Of a stretch of DNA of 64,000 bases, positions 34,673 to 45,925 are shown in pieces (positions within the stretch are counted from its first letter, which is position 1; every line of letters starts with the position of its first letter). Under the pieces are notes generated by a model, which saw only the letters and a program-made list of their open reading frames with translations, was not told the DNA's origin and did no database searches. The translations under genes were made by a program, and so were the position numbers. The stretch is from contig OY282558.1 in the NCBI GenBank assembly GCA_958295665.1, positions 189,399,586-189,463,585 of the forward strand. Reading direction: 5' to 3'. The DNA is from Tipula vernalis. Taxonomy: Eukaryota > Arthropoda > Insecta > Diptera > Tipulidae.

Positions 34673-35775
34673 GGTAAGCCCATTGCTTGCAACACCAGAT
34701 TTGGTTGGATTATTGGCGAAAATTTTAACCTCAATTCTCCATATAAAGTTGCCCCAAAATCAATGCATATTCAATTAAATTCCGATCAATCCGAATTGGC
34801 CAGTATTGATAATTCCCTCCAGCGATTTTGGAAAACTGAGGAGATTCTCACGCAAAACACCTTGACCGCTGAAGAAGACAAATGTCTTGAATCCTTCCAC
34901 GATAACGTAGTATTCAAGGACAATCGATTGTTACTGTCACTACCATTTAACCAGTATCCACCAAATCTGGGTGACAGTTATCAACAAGCCCTACGACGAT
35001 TTTTTTCTCTGGAGAAAAGATTAAACTCCAATCCCACACTCAAGAAAAGCTATGCCGAATTTCTACAAGAGTATCGAGTCTTAGGGCATATGGAACCCGT
35101 ACCCGAATCAGAGATAGCGAAACCATCAAATAAAATATATTACATGCCCCACCATCCAGTGTTTAAAAGCTCCAGTACGACGACCAAGGCCCGTGTTGTA
35201 TTCAATGCGTCTGCTAAGACGACAACCGCAGAATCATTAAATGATAACCTTCAGGTAGGTCCTACCATCCAACAAAACCTTATTAATATACTATTACGAT
35301 TCGTCAACATAGATTTGTAATCTCCGCCGACATCGATAAGATGTTCCGGCAAATTCTGATACATCCTAAGGACATAAAATACCGACGAATTGTTTGGAGA
35401 CAAAGCCCTCTAGAAAAGTTACAACACTTTCGTTTACGTACCGTCACCTATGGTACTGGATCAGCACCGTTTTTAGCCACCCGATCGTTGCATTATATAG
35501 CCGATAAATTTGCTACCCAATTCCCAAATGGCTCCGAAATCGTTAAGCGCGATTTCTACATGGACGACTTGATGTCTGGTGGGGAAACACTGGAATCAAC
35601 ATTGCAGCTTCAAAGTGAACTGATATCGTTGCCCAAGTTAGGTGGGTTTAACCTACGTAAGTGGTCAGCGAACCATCCAACGTTATTGGCCAACATTCCG
35701 ATTGAAAACCGAGAACTTTCCGCGTTTGAAATTACCGACGAAACTAATATAATATCTGTTTTAGGTATCAAATAA
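34673..35775 (+). pseudogene. Reverse transcriptase of element B
   Basis: Frame 34763-35320 has LQRFWKTEEIL, FSLEKRLNSNPTLKKSY, YYMPHHPVFKSSSTTTKARV and VVFNASAKTT (RT fingers). Frame 35341-35775 has MFRQILIHPKDIKYRRIVWR and FYMDDLMSGGETLES, with the catalytic YMDD. A stop and frame change near 35320-35340 fall within the segment carrying the first catalytic Asp. A TAA after LGIK at 35773-35775 ends this frame early. Confidence 0.88.
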
Positions 35776-36453
35776 GACCCTAATCAGGACAAGTTCTTCT
35801 TCCGCTTGTTGTTACCAGTATCGAATAAGTTGACAAAGAGAACGTTCCTTTCCGAGGCGTCTAGGATTTTTGATCCTTTAGGTCTACTTGCACCAGTCAC
35901 TGTTCGGTTAAAAATATGATTCCAATCCCTTTGGGTTAAAGGTATTGGTTGGGATGACGAACTTCCTCCAGATATTGCACGGGAGTGGTATTCAACGAGA
36001 AGTCAGCTCAATGAGTTAACTAGCATTAGAGTTCCCCGATGTATTTACGGAACGAATGATTTAGAACTCCATGGGTTTGCCGATGCTTCCAAAGAGGCAC
36101 AATCGGCCATAATTTATGCACGTGTAATAGAAGGAACCACCGTAAAGATAAACTTAATAGCAGCGAAATCGAAAATAGCCCCAATAAAAACGGTATCCAT
36201 TCCAAGATTGGAATTAAACGCGGCTACACTACTCGTACGACTATTAGAACTAGTTCAAAATTCGTTGTCTTTTCAGCCGAAAATCTATTTGTATACTGAT
36301 TCCTCTATCACACAAGATTGGCTGTTTAAACCACCCAAGGTTTGGAAAACCTACGTAGGCAATCGTACCTCCAAAATTCTTACCTGCACAAATCGGAATC
36401 AATTGCACCATGTCCCAACAAATCATAATCCTGCCGATTGCGCGACACGCTGA
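35776..36453 (+). pseudogene. Connection and RNase H region of element B
   Basis: RTFLSEASRIFDPLGLLAPV is readable around 35840-35900, then ELHGFADASKEAQSAI at about 36060-36120, then frame 36208-36453 with YLYTDSSITQDWLF and VPTNHNPADCATR. These are the acidic residues of an RNase H fold. A few stops interrupt it. Confidence 0.82.
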
Positions 36454-36468
36454 ATCTCACCACAAGAA

Positions 36469-37986
36469 TTGAATTCGAATAACCTTTGGTTGTTTAATAG
36501 TCCTGATTTCCTATTAAAGAACCCATTTACATTCCCGAACAAATTACCGGAGCCTGAATCGATATCTGGCAGCGACGAAACGATGACGGAGTTTCATGTA
36601 TCTGCGTCTCCGATGCCTTACTCCATTGTCGATGAATTGGCGGAGAGTATATCAAGTTACCGAAAATTAACGAGAATTACAGCTCTATTATTAAGAGATA
36701 TTCGAAATGTGAGGCTAGAACCGCATAAGCACATGGTAAACCAAATAACAGCGACCGAAATACGCGACGCCGAATTTACTATTTTTCGACGTATTCAAGA
36801 GACGACATACGCAAGTGAAATTAAATCTTTAAACAAAAATTTACCATTAAAAACATCCTCTAATTTGTATTCTTTCTTTCCATTTATCGACGCTTATGGA
36901 CTACTGCGAGTGGGAGGAAGACTCGAATTTGCCGATGTGGAATACGATGTAAAGCATCCAATTATACTTCCATCCAGCCACATCACAATTGAGAGAATGA
37001 TCCAGGAGAAACATATCCAATATTAACATGCTGGACCTAAATTATTGATCACCATAATTAAGCAACGGATTATAATACCAAGAGCAAGAGAACTCATCCG
37101 ACGCATCATCCACCAATGTATAGTTTGCTGTCGATACAAGGCTGTGGTCCAACTACAACTGATGGGCCAATTACCTGCGTGCCGCGTTAATCCACCAGCA
37201 CGAGCGTTTCAACGAACCGGAGTAGACTTAGCTGGTACATTCACTATTAAAATCTATCGTCATCGTGCGGCAAAATCATTTAAGGCGTATCTGGTGGTAT
37301 ATTGTTTGTATGTCAACCAAGGCAGTCACCCTAGATTTGGTTTCTGATATGAGTACAAACAACTTCATAGCATCCCTCAAACGATTCTGTGTCACTCGAG
37401 GAGTTCCATCAGAGATTTTCTGCGATAACGGATCGAATTTGCTTGGAGCAAAGAATCAACTCCGCGAATTTTATGTTCAATACCTCACCCAAGCAAAACA
37501 AACAGATATGAACTGGTGCACCAATAATTGTATCCAGTAGCACTTTATTCCACCGGCAGCACCTACATTTGGTGGCTTGTGGGAGGCAACCGTTAAATCA
37601 ACGAAATATCACCTACGTCGCGTGATTGGAGAGTACATCCTAACATATGAAGAGTTCCTGACCCTCATCAAACAAATAGAGGCCCTCCTGAATTCCCGGC
37701 CTCTTGGAGATCTCCATGACGATGAATGCAATCCCCTTACTCCCGGAAATTTCCTAATCGGCCAACCAATTACCCTATTACCGGAACCGAATCTTCAACA
37801 TATCAAAATTGGTCATTTAAGTAGATGGCAGTTGATTCAATCTATGATCCAGGGCTTTTGGAAACGCTGGACATTGGAATATGTATATCACGTCTTTAAA
37901 TAAATTTTATTAGTGGAACACTCCGAATCACGAAGTAAAGGTTGGTAATTTAGTTCTACTGCGAGAACAGAACCTGCCTCCATCGA
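36469..37986 (+). pseudogene. Integrase of element B
   Basis: Frame 36469-37026 includes YGLLRVGGRLEFADVEYDVK, HPIILPSSHITIERM. The zinc-binding part follows with a stop (HAGPKLL..., CIVCCRYKAVV). TGVDLAGTF carries the first catalytic Asp (about 37215). Frame 37265-37540 has AVTLDLVSDMSTNNFIASLK and EIFCDNGSNLLGAKN. 37577-37903 has MWEATVKSTKYHLRRV (catalytic Glu) and LLNSRPL. After the last stop, VGNLVLLREQNLPP can be read up to about 37985, then sequence passes abruptly to the 3' LTR, so the C-terminal tail is missing. Confidence 0.87.
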
Positions 37987-38213
37987 TATATAAATCCACA
38001 TAAAATTTAAATTACATACCTTACTACCTGATTCAATTCCTGCCCGAATACAAATTCAATGTAAATTCTTTTCATTTTGAGCTGTCATCGCAACAACATC
38101 AAAATTTTAATTTATATGCCAAAATAAAATTTGTAAAATTAAATCATTTTTTTATTAAATTAAAAAATAAATTTTATGTACATATTTTGAGAACCCAATT
38201 TAATTTGTGTACA
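37987..38213 (+). repeat. 3' LTR of element B
   Basis: 227 bp, the same length as and nearly identical to 22321-22547. Directly follows the integrase remnant with no purine tract between. Confidence 0.82.
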
Positions 38214-39325
38214 TCATTACCAACCACTTTTTTACTATTACTGACCGCTTCAAGTGGATCCATTGAAATCCCTCACTTTCTAACAATTAAGAGGTTGGAA
38301 ACTCTGTATGTTACAAACTAATTGTGAATAAAAGCACTTTAGACAGTAAAGGAAATAGAATACAATAAATTCAGAGCAACAATAATAGCCGATTTAGACG
38401 TACCAACATTTTTTTCCCAACAAAAAATTCAGATATTAGTATATTACGATTTTCATTTGTAAGACAAGAACAAAAAAATAATCCAACAAAATATTGTTGG
38501 GTTTTTTTTTCTTTTTTTTTCCCAACAATGTTACTATAAAAACAAATTTGACTCTAAAATATACTCGACCCGAGTATATTTTATAGTAACAAACAACAAC
38601 AAACACAATAAAAATGGCGATTTGAGAAATTTTTATAGCGCTTTATTTTATTTTTTAAAAATTTTAGTAATAAAATAAATTTACGTTCGAAAATTATTCA
38701 TTTCACGCGGAAAACCCATAATTTTGCCAAATAAACTAGTATCACCGCGGTATTTATCAAAAATTATATCGTCGATTTTATACCGCCAAAAAATTATGGT
38801 ATGACGAGATTTTTGTTGTATACTTTTCTCTTTTTATCGCGTGTACATTTTTTTTGTATTGCGTGTAGCTCTAAGTGTCAACAAAAAAAATGTTGGAAAA
38901 AAATGTTCGATCTCTCTCCAACTGAATCATTAGAACTAGCATTATTAACATGGTCTTTATTGGAAGGTTCTGGAGCTTGAATATTAATAATCAGACGCCT
39001 TGGTTAATACATACAAACTCCAGTCGGTGAACCTTCGAAACTCGTTACTGGTGAAAAAGCTACAGACACAAGTTGTTGATTTTATTTTTATCTTGAGATA
39101 AAATTTCGTTTTAGTACCACTATAGTATACGAATCGTGGTGAAACATACAAGTGCGACATACAAGTTCAATGACTCCAGACTTCAGAATCACTTTCTGGT
39201 CTGGCATGTCACCGCTTGACATGGAAACTCGGTCGATTCATCACTCACTTGCGCCACCAAATATCTTAATCCGGCTCTGTCTGCAGCATCGCACACTACA
39301 GTGAAGGATGATTAAAGGTACTCAC
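38214..39325. other. Non-coding stretch with a palindrome
   Basis: AT-rich. A palindrome of the form AAAATATACTCG / CGAGTATATTTT spans about 38555-38588. Paired CCCAACA/TGTTGGG motifs occur near 38480-38525. Mixed composition resumes after 38900. No gene recognised. Confidence 0.4.
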
Positions 39326-39441
39326 CGACATTTGGTCGACACCTCTTGCTCCCATCCTATCTGGTGTGGGCCTCGACGAACATCATCCGTCACCGCTACT
39401 GACCCAAGCACGACCAACAACACAACAAATGGCCAAATTTT
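39326..39441 (-). pseudogene. Possible signal-peptide exon of a secreted protein, start codon not seen
   Basis: A minus-strand frame reads KIWPFVVLLVVLGSVAV, then a hydrophilic stretch (TDDVRRGPHQIGWEQEVSTK, ending in Cys) and then GTGAGT, a good splice donor at 39325-39320. A hydrophobic core of about a dozen residues after a lysine, ending at small residues, is what an N-terminal secretion signal looks like. The codon before KIW is AGA, and TAG lies nine codons further upstream, so there is no in-frame ATG; the copy may have lost it. I do not recognise a family. GC content is higher than in the neighbourhood. This could be chance. Confidence 0.3.
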
Positions 39442-40408
39442 TCTATCTTTTTCGTTCAACGTCTCGGTCTATCGATTGATTAATGATTTTACGACATAAA
39501 ATATTTCAGTCAATCGATCGCCTTCACTGTTACCCTGGTCAAATCAGGCGCCTGAACACATTCATCTATATCTGTCGCAGGGAGGGGAAATCACTTGCGT
39601 CGGAGTCCTGTGGGGGTTTACTCGTTTGTTCACTCATTTATTTATACATTTATTTACTCATTCATTCACCACCTCAATTAATTCGTCTGCACAAAAACCA
39701 TACACCTGTTCGTACGCAAAAACAGTACACCAATTCACTGGTACAGACATGCAAACTACGCAATGAAAAAAAAACAAATCGCGTGGTAAATTTAATTGGT
39801 ACAAAAATTGTGGTGCAATGATATTAAATTACAATTTTCGTACTTTACCATAAATAATATATATTAACATAAATAAAATTATGTGTGTGTACAATAAATA
39901 TTATGTGTTTCTTTGACGTAAGCTACAAAATTTACGAATAATTTTCCAATGACTACTGAACATTTTGTTATAAAAAATATAACTCACATTGCCCCTAGCA
40001 CCGTGGGTTATACAATAACAATGGGTTATTTTACATTTTCTTAATTTGAAATCAGCATAGCTATCGGGCTATTATACATATACCAAAACTAGACAAAATC
40101 ATTTACTTTTATATCTCAACCAAAGCACCTAGATACACAAGCCATCATCATCAGACCAATTTTAAAAGGAGCTTAATTTAAGGGGGTTTTTCGATTTCCC
40201 ATAAGAACCCATGTAAAATTGAACATTTTCGATTAAATTTTATTAATGAAAAATACTCGTAACATAAAATATAATTAGTTTTATATTTAAATGAAACTTT
40301 TGAGTTTAACATGAAAATGAGTTTGATATTTGTTTAGTAGTTAAATATTATGAAAATTCATTATCAGGTATGCGACACTTGGTCTTTACGCCATACATTT
40401 TTTTTTAG
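39442..40408. other. Non-coding stretch
   Basis: Mixed composition to 39830, then AT-rich. The plus-strand 112-codon frame at 39483-39821 shows no domain. No RNA gene or terminal repeats seen. Confidence 0.4.
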
Positions 40409-40955
40409 TTGTATTTGCGAAAGGTAAATGGTTGGTGGCTGAAACTGAGTTGCAGAGATTGCTTGCTGATTCCGATCCGGAAGACATAGACGAAGATAAT
40501 GATAGGGATTTCACTATACATGAAGCAATTGTGGAACAGAGTGATTTCGATCACGAGTATATTGATGACGATGACGATGATGATTAGGTAGCCCATAAAA
40601 TAATTCCGGTTAGTTTTTGGTATTAAATTCGTAAATACGACTATTTCTAAATTCTTCGTACATATTTTTAGCAAAATAACACAATTACAGAAAGTCCCGC
40701 TGTTCAGAGTACAGTTGGTGGCTGGATCGTATCAGATTTTGAAAGACAAATACTACCAGTTGCTGCTGCCCTTTCTTTAGATAGTGACCTAAAATTGCCA
40801 ATAGAGTATTTCCGTAGATACTTCGACGACCAACATTTTGAAGATGCGGCTTCACTTTAACAAAAAAGGTACATTGCTAAAAACTACACCGAGTGAAACT
40901 ACGAAGCTATATGGAAGGGCTCGCATGGAAAGGGATTTGAATATGATTAAATAAC
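40409..40955 (+). pseudogene. PiggyBac-like transposase N-terminal remnant
   Basis: A first open block (about 40411-40587) encodes AETELQRLLADSDPED and a very acidic run ending in poly-Asp before TAG, typical of the piggyBac N-terminus. After an intron-like gap (GTAGCC at 40588, TTTTTAG before 40672) the next block reads WIVSDFERQILPV and LPIEYFRRYFDDQHFED, matching the conserved start of the piggyBac catalytic region (xPxxYFxxFFDxxxxxxI). A third, frameshifted block at about 40865-40930 reads KGTLLKTTPSETTKLYG. The catalytic aspartates lie beyond the truncation. I could not identify TTAA-flanked ends. Confidence 0.65.
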
Positions 40956-42809
40956 TTAATATGGATTTGTAAAGCAAACAACAACCAGGATAATGTATTG
41001 TAAGTAATGAACCATCACACAAATGTGAGGGTGATTTTTCTCGAAAAATGAAAATATTTTTCAGGATAAAACTGCAGAATCTGGAACTTGGGGTTTTAAA
41101 GGTGAACTCATCAAATTTTTACAAATTAATTCTAAGGTTTAATTTTCGATAACTTCAGGTGATTCTAAAAATAAGTGTCACATTTGTGAAAGCTGGGCAT
41201 TATGTCATACATTTATATAAAAATTTATCAGCTGGTGCTTGGGTATAAATTTATTATCACAATTGTAAGGTCTGGTCTTTAGTTACATCAAACAATTTTT
41301 TTTTGTTTTATTTCATTAAGTACCTCACATTTGTGACAATGGGACTCGAAAGGGAGGTGGGGCATTTACTATTTTTTTGATAATTTTTTAAACAAAATTA
41401 AGGATTTACATTAAATTACGACTTTAATTTTATTGTACGCTTGCACAGAGAGAAAAGCTTTGCATGAATTATGCATACCAATTCCTAAATGAATGAAATG
41501 AAATCCATTATTTAAGAATAACAATCATGAATAATGAATAAATGTCAGTGAATGCTTATTTATAATCTAATCCATTCGCTCATAACATTAAAATCAATAA
41601 ATAAAAATTATGAATACTTATAAATATACACAGAGTTTTCCATTAGTTTTAAATTGGTGAATATTGTCATTCGCTAAAACAGTACGGTCTTACTTGGTAG
41701 TTGGTACTAAACGTAAAAAGTAAGATTTTCATTTTTGTAGTTTGGTCTTAGCTACCAGGTAGACCAACTTTTTATCAGTTCGAAACCAAACTACCGAAGG
41801 AGCTTTAGGAAAACGCTCATTTTTATAGGGTTAGATACTTTATATAATCCTTGGGGTAAAATCACGAGGGAAGGGGGGGGGGGTGATATTTCTTTATTTT
41901 ACTCTCTCGAAAAATCGTAAATATTGGGATTGCTGACTATAAAAAGCCAAAAAATCATATGATTTAATCAATACGAACTATAAAAGTATACAATACAAAG
42001 CATAAAACAATAAAGTAATTTGTGAAATTCATGAGTTAATTTGATAAATAAATATGTCTTATTTTTCATTAGACATGAATAACTAAACAAACGTAGTATT
42101 TTTAAAACATTATGAATATAATTCATATTAGATGAATAAGTCCTTATTCACAAACTATTCATAGTAAACATTTATTTTGAAATGGTCATGCACGGTGCCA
42201 AATCTTCGGATCTTCGGTTTTATTCATAATTCATATACCCTTATTCATAATACGAGATATGATTTCTCTCTATGTGAGAATTCTTTGTACTATTTTTAAA
42301 AAAAATATTTAATACAAAAATTCACGAAACTAATTGTTTCCTTAAAATAATTCAGCGGTTTTCCGTATATTTAAATTGGTTAAAGATATAGTAACATCTC
42401 TAGCCTACCACAAAAATGAAATATTTAACCCGTTAGATTTGTTTTCCCTCGGATTTATTCTGCTTAGCAGTTGAGATGGTTCAGTCACTGAAAAAACCAA
42501 TTTCAAATATATTTGGATTCAACTTTTCATGAGCAACGGATATTAAAGTGCATGAATATTATTTATTTGGAGAAGAAACAACAATTTTATTAATGTTTTT
42601 ATTACTATAAACAATAAGCGTATTTCATTAACAGTTACTGTTGCTGTAATGGCACGGATATAGGGTTAATTAAAATATAATTAAATCATTAATAGGCAAT
42701 ACTAAGCTATTCACATTACAACATAACTCTTTCGATTATAAATCGACTTTATGCTTTTACATTGCTTTTATTTTTACTTATTGTTTTTCCAGCCTAGTTG
42801 AACTAGCTG
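40956..42809. other. AT-rich stretch
   Basis: TCACATTTGTGA-type motifs recur near 41015, 41178 and 41322. A G-rich run lies at about 41870-41882. No coding sequence recognised. Confidence 0.4.
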
Positions 42810-43075
42810 TTACATATAGGTATTGTTTTTTTCTCTTTGCTGATTTTGTGTTGTTGTTGTTTCACTATTATTGGCTTGGTTTGTTTCCATGATTCTTCTT
42901 TTGGCATTTGATTTTAACTCATTTTCTTTTAACATTTCAAGGTCACTGTTGTTTATTAATTTTCTTTTATTTTTCATTTCCGCTTCTTCGAAACCACAAA
43001 AATCTTTGTCTGAGTTTCTCATGTCCTTTTTCACACAATTTGGTCGGCTTGGTACGCCGCCATTTTGTCTTTGCT
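42810..43075 (-). CDS. Unrecognised charged ORF
   Basis: A minus-strand open frame of at least 74 codons from the first Met at 43034. It is rich in Lys, Glu and Asn (EEAEMKNKRKLINNSDLEML, then a Thr/Gln-rich tail) and stays open upstream to about 43080. An ATG in another frame lies at about 43067. Possibly the start of a retroelement ORF1, by composition only. Confidence 0.25.
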
Positions 43076-43259
43076 TACTTACACTTATTTTTAATTCTTT
43101 TATTCTTTTTGTACACTTTTTAATTTTACTTATTTGTATTTTTCTTATATTTTTATGTTTCTGATTGTTTATTGTTCGATTTTTTATTTTTTTTTTAAAA
43201 ATTTATCTGCACAAAAAATTAATTGCTAAAAAATTTCCTACGTCACTATCAAGGTGTTT

Positions 43260-44007
43260 GGCGTCTATTGGAGGGGGGATCAAAGTTTAGTAGATTAATC
43301 TACCAGCTCCGTAACCTTCCAATAGGGTGCGCATCACGTGAGCTGTTCTGGTCTTGTCATTAGGCAGCTGCGTGATGGGTACAATTGTGTAAAGGGTAAC
43401 CTGTTCACAATTCGCAAGTGTACGTACTGCCTCCTCGTGGCAACCACTGGTAACTAAGGCCACTTGGCACATTTTTGGCCATTTGGCACAGGCTAAAGTA
43501 CGGCGCTAAAGGAGAAAACCTTGACAAAAAACCCTAATCTAAGGTGGAACAGCATATGCCGAAAGATGAATGGCTGATAGGTTAATCAGCCCAAAATATG
43601 CGGACTCTGGATAACAGGCACCCTCCAGTTTTATTTAGCCTTCCTGTAGTAATGCTGGGTGACCTACAGGTGATTTGCAATTCCCAGCAACTCATAAGAG
43701 TAAAATCAAACGGAATACGGGGCAGGAGTAGGAATATACGGGAGTGGGACAACCCTCTCGAGGTCCTTGAGCTCCAATGCTACCGTCTTTCTAGCGGAAC
43801 TACATGCTGTAGTAAACATCTAGGAGGGAGAACAATAAGCCCAGATAGTATGTCTCACGTACCGGGAGGCAGTATTGTCAGGTTCATTCAGAACCTGAAT
43901 ATTGACTGGACGGATAATTAAACAGGGGCCAGCACAATAGATCTTTTAGGTCGCAGTGCGAAGTGGCTGATCGCCCGCATGGCCCCCCCCAATAATAATA
44001 ATAATAA
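43260..44007 (+). mobile_element. Non-LTR retroelement fragment with (TAA)n tail and 12-bp target duplication
   Basis: ATCAAGGTGTTT occurs at 43248-43259 and 44008-44019. The 748 bp between end in an AATAATAATAATAATAAA-type tail, as in several insect non-LTR clades and their SINEs. The body is GC-richer than its surroundings and ends in a G/C-rich piece (CGCAGTGCGAAGTGG, then a C run) before the tail. A 107-codon plus frame at 43598-43921 and a 61-codon minus frame at 43472-43287 show no clear domain. The first half may be inverted relative to the tail. Likely the 3' end of a longer element. Confidence 0.82.
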
Positions 44008-44139
44008 ATCAAGGTGTTTCCACTTTCGATGCTCAGAGGAAACTGGCATTTGAAGTTTTTCAACTGGATTAATAGTTTTTTGTTAAATGAAATGATTTGA
44101 TGCAAATTGTTAGTGTTACTGTTTTTAATTATTATGTAA

Positions 44140-44387
44140 GCCTAATTTGTTCAAAGTAATTGTACTGTTTTAGACCAGCACTCGGTAAAGAGCACTAATT
44201 TAGATTTATTACGCGGATAAACCTACGTTTAAGCTACTACAGTAATATGTCATAGCATCAAGATGATGTACGAACCCAGTTACGGTGTACCACCTCTGTA
44301 CTTGACACAAGTTCAACTACGAACATTTTAACCGCAACATCTTTAATATACGCTATTGGAGCTGGAATTACCGCGGCTGGTGGCACC
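44140..44387 (-). pseudogene. 18S rRNA gene fragment
   Basis: The minus strand carries the universally conserved small-subunit core: GCCGCGGTAATTCCAGCTCC followed by AATAGCGTATATTAAAG, GTTGCGGTTAAAA, GTTCGTAGTTGAACTTGTG, and later GTGCTCTTTACCGAGTG and ACTTTGAACAAATTAG. Order is as in eukaryotic 18S rRNA around the 530 loop and V4. Changes such as GGTGCCACCAGCC in place of the invariant CAGCAGCC show that it is decayed. Upstream and downstream rRNA sequence is missing, so it is a dispersed fragment and not part of an rDNA unit. Confidence 0.88.
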
Positions 44388-44900
44388 AAAAGTTTCAAAA
44401 TTCGTTTATTTGCAACAAGTGTGAAAAATAACGAATTTTTAGTTAGTTTAATCATATGTGTTCATTGAAGAGAATTGTGTGGCGGTTCACGCATGTATAA
44501 ATGCGTTCGACGTCACACACGTGAAAAAAACGCGCCCATCCTACTTGTTTTTTCAGGTGTACCAACCGCGCGACACAATAAAAAACAAAATTACAAAACA
44601 GATAAACAATACATTACACAACAAATCAGTCTCGTCTCGGATTTGGTACAGAGCGCATCTAAACATAACAATTGTAATACACAAAATGGATGGTGATAAA
44701 TAAAAATTTATAATTTTAATAAAATTAATTTAAACTAATCGGCACATCATATTTTAATTAATATAAATGTTTATCGTTTATAATTGGTTCTAATCGATAA
44801 TATTCGTACATACATCACCAGTCATTCCAATTGAAAATGATAATTCGGAGGTACTAATGTTTTTCGAAATAACAGGGTTTCTAAAAATTTAAAATAATAT
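44388..44900. other. Spacer with a TATA-like stretch
   Basis: Slightly GC-rich at 44465-44580, with GTATAAATGCGTTCGACGTC around 44494-44515. It could be a promoter or a transposon end. No convincing ORF follows (ATGGATGGTGATAAATAA is five codons). Confidence 0.3.
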
Positions 44901-44903
44901 AAT

Positions 44904-45922
44904 GGGGTCGATTCTGACATTGTTGAATTTTATTTTATTTTTTCGTATTCTAATTGCCTCGTTTTATTTCATATTTTATAATAAAATATTCTAGTACAAT
45001 TTTCTTTGAGTGAATCAAAAATATTTGTAGGGTATTCAAATGAAACGGGCAATTTAAAAAATCGTCATTTTCTGGGGGTCAAACTAAAGCTATATGAGAA
45101 CCATCTATAGCACCTATAATTCCAGACATTTGGAATTTATGGTAAAACTTGTTTTTAACTTCTGCTAGTTCTAAAATATTTTGTGGAAATTTAACAAAAT
45201 CGTTCAAGAGGTGTTGGGCGATTGGTTTCGTTATTTCTCTAATCACCCGAGAAACGCTGGGTTGAGATAGTGAAATATTTTCGCAGCTTCCAATTGACAC
45301 TTGATACGAGTCATGGCCGAAAAAGTGTAGAGCACATACAATTTTTAATTTAATTGGGATTTCTGTTGGTTGTGATCTTGCTTCCAATCTTCCAATAATT
45401 AATTGCACAGCTTGTTTTCATAATCGAAATAATTTTTTAAACTTTCTTTGTGGTAATTCATACGGATTGCTGCCGCCCCGAAGCTGTCTCAATCTAGGTC
45501 TATAGTTATGCCTTAAGTTAATTAATTTAAAAGTTGGTTCGCTTTGCAAAAAATATATTGCAAACCTTCTTCTTCTCTCGTCCCGTTCTAACAAAATTCC
45601 AATTAAATAATTTGGCATTATTTTAATTTATTTATACAAAAAATATTTCCGAAACCAATTAGGTAATTTTCTTTCAATTTCACGCCTACAAATTAAAAAA
45701 AAAACACAATAAACAATTTTTAAATTGTATTTATCTTGATGATACATAACACAATATCGTATAATATCATAAAATAGACAAATTTGATGCTTTAATTTTT
45801 GACAGATATAACATCAAAAATAAAATTAGATAAAATTTTTTCAGAGCGTCAGAATTCGAAATTACTATTTTATTATTTAAAATGATATAACATGATAAAA
45901 TTTGTGTGCGAGAATCGACCCC
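44904..45922 (-). mobile_element. PIF/Harbinger element, internally deleted, with TIRs and AAT duplication
   Basis: Ends are inverse copies: GGGGTCGATTCT at 44904 and AGAATCGACCCC ending at 45922. AAT lies directly outside both (44901-44903, 45923-45925), a 3-bp duplication as in PIF/Harbinger. The 1,019-bp interior carries two minus-strand pieces of a HARBI1-like transposase. No separate Myb/SANT-type second gene is present. Confidence 0.87.
45079..45618 (-). pseudogene. HARBI1-like transposase remnant of the Harbinger element
   Basis: Frame 45618-45418 (RDERRRRFAIYFLQ, YELPQRKFKKLFRL) and frame 45408-45079 (QLIIGRLEARSQPTEIPIKL, ALHFFGHDSYQ, SLSQPSVSRVIREI, then MSGIIGAIDGSHIALV). The SQPSVSRV helix-turn-helix region and GAIDGSHI with the first catalytic Asp are typical HARBI1 features. 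A stop follows IALV and only PPEND is legible beyond it; the other two acidic residues are gone. The frame break between the two pieces is at about 45410. Confidence 0.88.
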
Positions 45923-45925
45923 AAT

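Larger units (their letters stand above)
22321..38213 (+). mobile_element. BEL/Pao element B, split by element A
   Basis: 5' LTR and primer site at 22321-22574, about 125 bp of leader, then element A (22701-32911 plus duplication), then the rest of the leader, gag, protease, RT, RNase H, integrase and the 3' LTR ending at 38213. Plus-strand order gag-PR-RT-RH-IN is the BEL/Pao order. Without element A it would be about 5.7 kb. All frames are broken. The LTRs are short and the 3' LTR abuts the integrase end directly. Confidence 0.87.
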
